Source: Bacillota bacterium
GTDB lineage: Bacteria > Eremiobacterota > SpSt-956 > JAKJGF01
DNA length: 6,012 nt
Direction: 5' to 3'
Assembly (NCBI GenBank): GCA_029555925.1
Contig: JAKPQU010000209.1
Span: 1-6,012 of the forward strand
The notes below the pieces were generated by a model. It did not search any database, was not told the origin of the DNA, and saw nothing but the letters and a program-made list of their open reading frames with translations. Both the position numbers and the translations under genes were made by a program. Positions within the stretch are counted from its first letter, which is position 1. Every line of letters starts with the position of its first letter. This document shows, piece after piece, positions 1 to 5,038 of this stretch.

Positions 1-15
1 TTTCTATAGTATTAG

Positions 16-63
16 AAATTAAATAAGGGCTAATTTATTGTCTGTAAAACAAATTAAATAAGG
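16..63. repeat. 13-base direct repeat pair
   Basis: AAATTAAATAAGG occurs at 16-28 and again at 51-63, 35 bases apart. Each copy is followed within a few bases by an AATTTATT- or AATTATTT-like run, giving weak dyad symmetry within each unit. It could be a pair of protein-binding sites or simply AT-rich redundancy; the shared GG end makes pure chance a little less likely. Confidence 0.4.
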
Positions 64-166
64 CAAATTATTTTTCTTCGTAAGAGCCTGTCAGGCAGAA
101 GCTGATAAATGGTTACGAATTTACCTGTTACGGTACTAAGTTATGAAATACACTATAATACTTCTC

Positions 167-189
167 TTACAGGTTTTAAAAACCTGTAA
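167..189. repeat. 23-base palindrome, possible operator or hairpin
   Basis: The left arm TTACAGGTTTT (167-177) and right arm AAAACCTGTAA (179-189) are perfect reverse complements around a single base at 178. Such a tight centre cannot make an unstrained RNA loop without opening the central A-T pairs, so a dimeric protein-binding site is as likely as a hairpin. A T-rich run (197-203) begins about 8 bases after the right arm, too far for a good intrinsic terminator. The core ACCTG is also found in the flanking repeats. Confidence 0.55.
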
Positions 190-218
190 CGTTCAATTTT
201 TTTATTTACCTGCATTTC

Positions 219-247
219 GTGACGGAAAGTCCTGTGTACACTATAAA
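219..247 (+). promoter_or_regulatory. Candidate sigma-70-type promoter
   Basis: GTGACG (219-224) matches TTGACA at four of six positions. A 17-base spacer separates it from TATAAA (242-247), which matches TATAAT at five of six. It overlaps the second copy of the imperfect repeat. The AT-rich setting makes chance matches common. Confidence 0.3.
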
Positions 248-269
248 TAAAAAAAATATTTCAAAAATA

Positions 270-297
270 TTGTAAAATTTTAATAAAATGGTATAAT
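270..297 (+). promoter_or_regulatory. Candidate promoter with extended -10
   Basis: TTGTAA (270-275) is followed after 16 bases by TATAAT (292-297), with the extended -10 dinucleotide TG at 289-290. A-rich tracts at 247-269 could act as an UP element. Transcription would start near 304 and give the first gene a leader of about 290 bases. A nine-codon frame (309-338, MKKTRLFVI) lies at the start of that leader; I see no support for it as a gene. Confidence 0.45.
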
Positions 298-492
298 TTT
301 AGGTAGCGATGAAAAAGACCAGACTATTCGTTATTTAAAATAAGAGAGATATACAAACAAAAGTGAAATAAATGTAAATTCGTCATCTTTCCCTTGCCAG
401 TACATGCTACTATTTTTTTCATTGAATTAATTAAGAAAATAATTCTGGTAAATTATAGTTATTTTCCTCGTGTCACGATTATAAATATGATA

Positions 493-527
493 TGGTTATT
501 TTTACAAACGCTGAACAGAAATAACCA
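493..527. promoter_or_regulatory. 9-bp inverted repeat over the -35 region, candidate operator
   Basis: TGGTTATTT (493-501) and AAATAACCA (519-527) are perfect reverse complements 17 bases apart. The right arm covers the place where a -35 element for the downstream extended -10 would sit, and the centre falls about 50 bases before the expected start of transcription. This is where an activator or autoregulating protein dimer would bind. No -35 hexamer is otherwise evident, which fits a promoter dependent on an activator. Confidence 0.45.
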
Positions 528-544
528 GAAGGATGGATGTAATT

Positions 545-553
545 TGATATAAT
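545..553 (+). promoter_or_regulatory. Extended -10 promoter element of the response-regulator gene
   Basis: TGATATAAT combines a consensus -10 hexamer (TATAAT, 548-553) with the extended TGn motif. The matching -35 position (525-530, CCAGAA) is poor, as is usual for extended -10 promoters. Transcription would begin near 560, leaving a leader of about 35 bases that contains the ribosome-binding site. Confidence 0.55.
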
Positions 554-569
554 TTAAAAAGATGGTTGG

Positions 570-592
570 TTTACCTGAAGGAGGTAGGTAAA
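570..592 (+). promoter_or_regulatory. Strong ribosome-binding site placed in a small hairpin loop
   Basis: AAGGAGGT (578-585) is a near-perfect Shine-Dalgarno sequence nine bases before the ATG at 595, and it fixes that start. It is bracketed by TTTACCT (570-576) and AGGTAAA (586-592), perfect reverse complements. This would hold the site in a nine-base loop, exposed rather than masked. ACCT could instead pair with AGGT inside the site, so a masked fold is also possible. Confidence 0.6.
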
Positions 593-594
593 AT

Positions 595-2523
595 ATGAAC
601 ATCTTAAGCAAATTGACAGAAATATTTAAGAGAAATATTATGTTTTATATGAAAATAGCTCCTCCTGACAGTTCACATAAAAATAACAAAATAGAAGAAA
701 TATATTTTAAAGGTGCATGGGAAGAAGATGGAGATGCAAGATGGGTGTTCTTTAAAACAGAAGATGAACATGCCACAGCCAGATTAAAAGAAGAACTTTC
801 CGTCATACCAGAAGATACATATACCACAGCCAGATTAAAAGAAGAACCTTCTGTCATACCAGAAGATACATATAACACAGCCAGATTGAAAGAAGAACCT
901 TCCGTCATACCAGAAGATACATATAACACAGCCAGATTGAAAGAAGAACCTTCTGGCATACCAGAAGATACATATAACACAGCCAGATTGAAAGAAGAAC
1001 CTTCCGTCATAACAGAAGACACATATAACACAGCCAGATTGAAAGAAGAACCTTCTAACATAACAGAAGGCACATATGCCACAATCAGAGAAAAAAATTC
1101 TCCAAACACCGATTTCAAAACTATACACTTTAATAAAACTATTACAGAAGATGAAAAGAAAGAAAAAGAAGAGATAGTTTCTATAACAAAGCTTGGCTAT
1201 ACAATGACGTCCAGATATAGTTCTTCAGTAAGCCCCGCAGATAATCAGATAAAAAATGCTCTGATAGACCAGAGGGACATAATGAGAGACGAAAAAATAA
1301 AAGTTTTTTTTGCTGAAGATAATAAAAGTTTTCAACTCGTACTCAAGACACTGCTGAATTACTCTCAGGATACAGAACTCTGCGGCTGGGCATCTAACGG
1401 AGAAGAAGCCATTCAAAAAATCAAAAATCTTTCATCCTTTCCGGATGTAATTTTAATGGATATTGCCATGCCACGAATGGATGGCATAAGCGCTACGAAA
1501 GAAGTGCTTAAAATTAATCCTCATGCCAGTGTTATCATGTTAACAGCATTTGGAGATAAAGAACATGTAGTGGACGCATTTGAAGCAGGAGCCAGTGGAT
1601 TTCTGAGAAAAGATGCACCCTTACCTCTTGTAGAAGAAGCCATAAAACAGGCTGCCAGAGGAGGAAGGCCCGTACATAAAGAAATTTCTGCGTATGTAAA
1701 AGAAGCTAAAACAATTTTTAATACTGAAATCGAAGATGTAGAAAAAATTATAAAAAAAGTTGAGAGGAACAGGCAAATCCTGGATGAAATTATTGAAAAA
1801 ATCGAAGAAAAAGAAAAGATTTTAGCCAGAGAAATTTATGAGAACCCGACAGGAGGGGAAGCCGGGAAAGGTCATTTAATTTCGGAGGAAACTCACAGAA
1901 TAGATAAGGATAATGAAATCAAACAAAAAATTCTTTATTATAAATCTCTCTTAAGAGAAAGACCGGAAAAAATAAATGACATTATAAAAGCCTACAGAGA
2001 ACTTCAGGAGAAGTATCCGGAGAATATGGATTTATGTATGTCTCTTGGCATTACCTGTTTTAAACAGAATTTATTTAAAGACGGGCTGGAAGAATGTGCA
2101 AAAACTCTTGAGAACAAGGAATTTTTAAAGAAAAAATCTATTCAAAAAATAATAAATTATGATATAATACCTCAAAAGTCCGGTAATCTCTTATCTGATG
2201 AAGCAGATATAATAAACATATATGATATAACCGATGAATTATGGGAGAAAATGAAACCTTTGATACCGGTGCGGAAAAAGAAATCCGGCTATCCTCCCAT
2301 GGAGGATCGTAAAGCTATGAATGCTATATTCTATATATTGCAAACAGGATGTCCCTGGAAATTACTTCCAAAGAGCCTGGGAGCAGGAAGTACGGTTCAT
2401 AATAGATTCAAGGCATGGAAAAAAGCCGGAGTATTTAAACGTTTGTGGAATAACGGAATAATAGACTGCAATCTAAAAAACATAATAAGCGATAATTGTA
2501 AAAGGAGACATATATGCTTTTAA
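595..2523 (+). CDS. Response regulator with 17-residue repeats, receiver, TPR-like region and transposase-type DNA-binding domain
   Basis: This is a 642-residue cytoplasmic signalling protein that probably acts as a phosphorylation-controlled DNA-binding regulator. Residues 1-60 are unrecognised. Residues 61-162 are six copies of a 17-residue repeat (TARLKEEPSVIPEDTYN type). A charged linker leads to a receiver domain (about 234-356) with acidic pair E241/D242, phospho-acceptor D289 in MDIAMPRMDG, T317 and K339, so it should be competent for phosphorylation. Residues 375-415 are a likely coiled coil, and 440-510 look TPR-like. Residues 543-622 match the N-terminal domain of IS5-type transposases (DUF4096 type): ITDELWEKMKPLIP, DRKAMNAIFYILQTGCPWK, a following TVHNRFKAW segment and GVFKRLW. 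The DDE catalytic domain is absent and the protein ends 20 residues later. The start rests on the site at 578-585. A secondary start at M230 (base 1282) would give a conventional receiver-first protein. The stop overlaps the next gene. Domain calls are firm for receiver and DUF4096; the DNA-binding role is inferred. Confidence 0.88.
   Translation: MNILSKLTEIFKRNIMFYMKIAPPDSSHKNNKIEEIYFKGAWEEDGDARWVFFKTEDEHATARLKEELSVIPEDTYTTARLKEEPSVIPEDTYNTARLKEEPSVIPEDTYNTARLKEEPSGIPEDTYNTARLKEEPSVITEDTYNTARLKEEPSNITEGTYATIREKNSPNTDFKTIHFNKTITEDEKKEKEEIVSITKLGYTMTSRYSSSVSPADNQIKNALIDQRDIMRDEKIKVFFAEDNKSFQLVLKTLLNYSQDTELCGWASNGEEAIQKIKNLSSFPDVILMDIAMPRMDGISATKEVLKINPHASVIMLTAFGDKEHVVDAFEAGASGFLRKDAPLPLVEEAIKQAARGGRPVHKEISAYVKEAKTIFNTEIEDVEKIIKKVERNRQILDEIIEKIEEKEKILAREIYENPTGGEAGKGHLISEETHRIDKDNEIKQKILYYKSLLRERPEKINDIIKAYRELQEKYPENMDLCMSLGITCFKQNLFKDGLEECAKTLENKEFLKKKSIQKIINYDIIPQKSGNLLSDEADIINIYDITDELWEKMKPLIPVRKKKSGYPPMEDRKAMNAIFYILQTGCPWKLLPKSLGAGSTVHNRFKAWKKAGVFKRLWNNGIIDCNLKNIISDNCKRRHICF
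775..1080 (+). repeat. Six-unit in-frame 51-base tandem repeat
   Basis: Six consecutive 51-base units each encode 17 residues starting TARLKEE, and they differ at few positions. A degenerate half unit precedes them (TEDEHA, compare TEDTYN) and a decayed unit follows (TIREKNSP from 1081). The first two units use TTA for Leu and the last four TTG. The Ser codon alternates TCC, TCT, TCC, TCT, TCC, TCT. Units 1-4 read IP and units 5-6 read IT. The unit is rich in P, E, S and T, so the segment is probably flexible. Such arrays vary in copy number by slippage or recombination, and a multiple of three keeps the frame. Confidence 0.95.
2230..2460 (+). other. DUF4096-type transposase DNA-binding domain fused to the regulator
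   Basis: This in-frame segment encodes residues 546-622 of the regulator and aligns by eye with the start of IS5-type transposases (usual pattern: LTDEQW, GRP/DRR, GILYVLRTGCPWRDLP, STVYRRFRRW, GVWERL). Here the residues are ITDELW, DRKAMNAIFYILQTGCPWKLLP, STVHNRFKAW and GVFKRLW. No stop, frameshift, inverted repeats or target duplication were seen at its edges, and no DDE domain follows. It therefore reads as a captured DNA-binding domain rather than an insertion-sequence copy. Confidence 0.75.
2501..2516 (+). promoter_or_regulatory. Ribosome-binding site and coupled start of the glycosidase gene
   Basis: AAAGGAG (2501-2507) sits six bases before the ATG at 2514, inside the end of the regulator gene. 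The two frames overlap by 10 bases (2514-2523), so ribosomes ending on the regulator are placed to re-initiate here. Confidence 0.75.
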
Positions 2524-4955
2524 ATAACGTAAGTAGAAGGGCTTTTTTAACAGCAGGCGGGAAAGCCCTTCTGTTTTTTATGTACGGGAGTGATATTCTG
2601 ATGAAATGTTTTCAGGAAGGAGAAATTAATATTTCCGATGTCAGGGAAGCAGATTATTTTAAAGTAATACAGGGACAGGATACTAACCTTATGTATCAGG
2701 GAGAGGAAATATGTGCCCATATAGTATTATCTTCAAAAGGAAAAAACCGTATAATAACATCTTTTACAAACGGTAATTCCTGCTTCGGTCTCTGGTTTGA
2801 CAGAGACAGTGATATGGTAATCGAACCGGAAGACAAAATGGAAGAAGTGAAAACAAAAGAGGGAGTAACATTCATTTCATTCGGAGTAAAAACAAATAAA
2901 AAAAACCTTGTCATAGATGATTACATAGTGGATTCTGTAAGAGCAGCAAGGGATAAAGGCGATTGTGAAGATAGCAGAAACAGAGTATTATGGAGAAAAG
3001 AGTTTGCAGAAACCTGTCATGATATTACAATAGCTCCCGCATGGATTGAACCGGCGGTAAATATATTAAAACTCGAAGACAGAAGAAGTGTCATAAAATT
3101 TTACCGTACAACTATTGATGAAAGGTACGGAGTTTACGGAGAAGTAACTTTTCCTTCCTGCGTAACAGTGTCAAAAGAAGAAAACGGGAAAATAACGCTT
3201 ACATGTGACAGAAATATAGATTTTCTTGTAAGAACAACAAGTAATTTTCCGTCACTTACCCCATTTAAACCGGAAGAACTCATAAATAAAGATTTTTTAA
3301 GTAAAATAAAAAACAACGAAATTCCTGAATGTAATGATAGAGAACTTTATTCAGCCCTTAAAGAATATAGAAAATACTTTCGTCCATCCCTGAGAGATCT
3401 ATTATTTCTTTCATATAAAGAATGTTATCTGGCAGGTTCCTGGAGGTTTCTCACATATTTCGGAAGAGATACTATGATGACTTCCATAATACTTGGAGAA
3501 GTGCTGAGTAAAAGTGCTTATGAAAGTGCTATGGAAAGTATACTAGAGAGACTGGCATATGACGGAGATGTTGCCCATGAAGACAACAGTTTCTGGCAGG
3601 CAGAAGGAGAGAGAATCTGTGAATATAACAATTTAATAAAAGAACATAAAAAAGCAGAATGTTCGGAAATATTAAAAAATCTTTATAAAGAAAATTATGA
3701 TTATAAAATGGTTGACGACGATTTTATATTCCCCATCATGGTACATTATTATCTCAAAAGGCATGACGGGACAGGTGATTTTATCAACAGAACGGTTTTT
3801 TCCGCTGTTCTGAATAAAGAAACGTATAATAAAAAAAATATAATGAAGAATTTTAATAAAGTAATCACTTCTGCCATGCCCTATTATAAAATGTGGAAAC
3901 AATTATCATCGTTGGAAAAAGAAACAGTCGCAGGAAACAAAGCACTGGCAGAAAAATTGATACGTATCAAAGAAGGTATGAATGCAGGAGACTGGAGAGA
4001 TTCTGATAAAGGTCTGGGAGGAGGGATTTATTCAGGTAATGTAAATATATACCTTGTTCCTGCCTCTCTAAAAGCAATCTATACAATATTAAAAAGAGAA
4101 TACAGTAACGAATTAAAAGATATAGCAGAAAAGAATAACCTCATATCTCTTCTCCATATATTAAAAAATTTTTCACAGGAAGAAAAGAAAAGCATGGAAA
4201 TGGAGGAACTTATAGATTGCTGGTCACAGGCAAGAAAGCATTTTAAAGTCAGTCTGCCCTGTGATGAAATAAGAAAAAGATTAAGATTTTTCATTGAAGA
4301 GAACAATGCTCTATCGGTTCATGACAGAAATATCATAAAAGAACTTCCTGTTACAGTTGACTGTACCATAAAAGATTTTATAGAAGGGAATAAGCCTGAT
4401 ATATTAAAAGAAGGTCTGGAATTTTACGGTATATCCCTTGATTCTGACTGTAAACCTGTAGAAGTTATGAACAGTGATACAGGCTTCGGATTTCTTCTTG
4501 ATGAGATGGATATAAAAGAAATGGAAGAAGCAGTAAAAATCGCATCTCTCCCCTATCCTCTCGGACTTATGACAGCAGGCGGACTTCTTACTGCAAACCC
4601 GTCTGTATCAGAAGACAGAAATCTATGGAAGTCTCTGACAGTAACATCATATCATGGAACTGTTATATGGAGCTGGCAAATGTCTATGATGGAAAAAGGG
4701 CTTTTATATCAGAGCAAAAAGATAGCTTCTATAAATAAAGAATTATCTGATAGGATGATATATCTCGCAACAGAACTTATAAACATTGAAAATGCCATAG
4801 GAGAAATGAGAAATTTCGAACTATGGACGGTAAAAGGACATAAAGAGAAATTTATTGCAGTGCCATATGGAGAAGGAAGTGAAACAGAATCAAATGCGGT
4901 ACAACTATGGAGCACAGTTGCCCTTTCTCTTCTCAATCCGTTCAATGTGCCGTAA
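2514..4955 (+). CDS. Tat-exported six-hairpin glycosidase-like protein (amylo-alpha-1,6-glucosidase/GH15-GH133-like fold)
   Basis: This 813-residue protein is probably a secreted or envelope glycoside hydrolase acting on an alpha-glucan or similar polymer; the substrate is not deducible. The start has a twin-arginine motif, SRRAFLTAGG (residues 7-16), with a short hydrophobic stretch (18-30) and no clear cleavage site. Residues about 40-245 look like a beta-rich N-terminal domain. From about 275 the sequence has helical-barrel motifs: AGSWRFLTYFGRDTMMT (307-323), as in debranching-type glucosidases; DGDVAHED (350-357); YKMVDDDFIFP (397-407); NAGDWRDSDKGLGGG (490-504), with acidic residues D493, D496 and D498 that could be catalytic; GLMTAGGLLTANP (684-696); and YHGTVIWSWQ (713-722), the counterpart of the YHNGTVWPW signature. 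The gene overlaps the regulator and is probably co-transcribed with it. An intrinsic-terminator shape lies in codons 8-22. If that is a true terminator, M30 (base 2601, GGGAG at 2586-2590) is a possible alternative start that would lack the export signal. Fold call is fairly sure; enzyme specificity is unknown. Confidence 0.85.
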   Translation: MLLNNVSRRAFLTAGGKALLFFMYGSDILMKCFQEGEINISDVREADYFKVIQGQDTNLMYQGEEICAHIVLSSKGKNRIITSFTNGNSCFGLWFDRDSDMVIEPEDKMEEVKTKEGVTFISFGVKTNKKNLVIDDYIVDSVRAARDKGDCEDSRNRVLWRKEFAETCHDITIAPAWIEPAVNILKLEDRRSVIKFYRTTIDERYGVYGEVTFPSCVTVSKEENGKITLTCDRNIDFLVRTTSNFPSLTPFKPEELINKDFLSKIKNNEIPECNDRELYSALKEYRKYFRPSLRDLLFLSYKECYLAGSWRFLTYFGRDTMMTSIILGEVLSKSAYESAMESILERLAYDGDVAHEDNSFWQAEGERICEYNNLIKEHKKAECSEILKNLYKENYDYKMVDDDFIFPIMVHYYLKRHDGTGDFINRTVFSAVLNKETYNKKNIMKNFNKVITSAMPYYKMWKQLSSLEKETVAGNKALAEKLIRIKEGMNAGDWRDSDKGLGGGIYSGNVNIYLVPASLKAIYTILKREYSNELKDIAEKNNLISLLHILKNFSQEEKKSMEMEELIDCWSQARKHFKVSLPCDEIRKRLRFFIEENNALSVHDRNIIKELPVTVDCTIKDFIEGNKPDILKEGLEFYGISLDSDCKPVEVMNSDTGFGFLLDEMDIKEMEEAVKIASLPYPLGLMTAGGLLTANPSVSEDRNLWKSLTVTSYHGTVIWSWQMSMMEKGLLYQSKKIASINKELSDRMIYLATELINIENAIGEMRNFELWTVKGHKEKFIAVPYGEGSETESNAVQLWSTVALSLLNPFNVP
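2535..2579 (+). terminator. Intrinsic-terminator-shaped hairpin inside the glycosidase signal-peptide codons
   Basis: The arms AGAAGGGCTTT (2535-2545) and AAAGCCCTTCT (2562-2572) are perfect reverse complements of 11 bases. G-U pairs could extend the stem on both sides, and the loop is 16 bases. One base later comes T6 (2574-2579). This is the standard form of a Rho-independent terminator on the + strand, 12 bases after the regulator's stop. It lies within codons 8-22 of the glycosidase, so it is either the regulator's own terminator with read-through, or an attenuator opened when ribosomes translate the signal peptide. Confidence 0.7.
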
Positions 4956-4964
4956 GAAGTAATC

Positions 4965-5012
4965 AGTGAAAAGTGAAAAGAAAAGGATATTACTCACTAT
5001 TCACTTTTCACT
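4965..5012. repeat. Heptamer-based 13-bp inverted repeat between genes
   Basis: AGTGAAAAGTGAA (4965-4977) and TTCACTTTTCACT (5000-5012) are perfect reverse complements around a 22-base spacer. Each arm is itself a near-tandem heptamer: AGTGAAA twice on the left, TTCACTA/TTCACTT on the right. The spacer also contains TACTCACTA, a further partial copy. No T-tract follows, so it is not a good terminator. It resembles small dispersed intergenic repeats and may form an mRNA hairpin between the glycosidase and kinase genes, where it could affect stability or relative expression. Confidence 0.65.
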
Positions 5013-5023
5013 CTATAAAAATC

Positions 5024-5038
5024 AGGAGACAATCCATG
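5024..5038 (+). promoter_or_regulatory. Ribosome-binding site of the histidine kinase gene
   Basis: AGGAG (5024-5028) lies seven bases before the ATG at 5036 and decides that start. No convincing promoter was found in the 80-base gap, so transcription probably continues from upstream. Confidence 0.7.

Larger units (their letters stand above)
119..248. repeat. Two imperfect ~40-base direct repeats flanking a palindrome
   Basis: Segment 119-159 begins ATTTACCTG, continues with an ACGG block and ends TACACTATAA (149-158). Segment 204-248 has the same three blocks in the same order: ATTTACCTG (204-212), ACGG (222-225) and TACACTATAA (237-246). Spacing between blocks differs by a few bases, so the copies are diverged. 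Each ends in a -10-like hexamer (TATAAT at 154-159, TATAAA at 242-247), so this may be a duplicated promoter segment. Confidence 0.5.
1..594. other. Non-coding leader region upstream of the response-regulator gene
   Basis: No reading frame on either strand looks like a gene; the stretch is very AT-rich and full of stops. It contains a 13-base direct repeat (AAATTAAATAAGG at 16-28 and 51-63), two diverged ~40-base segments (119-159 and 204-248), a 23-base palindrome (167-189), a short palindrome GTGTACAC (234-241), candidate promoters near 219-247, 270-297 and 545-553, and an inverted repeat at 493-527. The tail of any upstream gene would lie left of the window. The number of symmetric elements suggests a regulated promoter region, but no known riboswitch or RNA family could be recognised. 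Confidence 0.6.

Noticed and set aside
309..338. Nine-codon frame MKKTRLFVI after the candidate promoter at 270-297
   Set aside because: It starts about five bases from the predicted transcript start, has no proper ribosome-binding site, and there is no nearby attenuator structure to make it a leader peptide.
399..419. AGTA/TACT hairpin followed by T7
   Set aside because: A four-base A/T-rich stem is too weak for an intrinsic terminator.
775..1080. CRISPR array
   Set aside because: The units are contiguous without spacers and are translated in frame as protein repeats.
645..1128. Long antisense frames of 157 and 97 residues with repeats
   Set aside because: They are by-products of the 51-base repeat: a period divisible by three keeps every frame open. 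No ribosome-binding site or sensible protein is seen.
1304..1311. T8 run in the receiver coding region as a programmed frameshift site
   Set aside because: The zero frame continues through a complete, normal receiver domain, so no shift is needed.
2141..2168. Internal promoter-like TTCAAA - 16 bases - TATAAT with extended TG, within the regulator gene
   Set aside because: GATATAA occurs three times in this part (2161, 2206, 2224) because Asp-Ile codons recur; with this base composition it is weak evidence.
2230..2523. Active insertion sequence
   Set aside because: Only the N-terminal DNA-binding domain is encoded; no DDE domain, terminal inverted repeats or target duplication were found.
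5014..5019. TATAAA as a -10 for the kinase gene
   Set aside because: It has no -35 at the right distance, and transcription would start at or after the ribosome-binding site.
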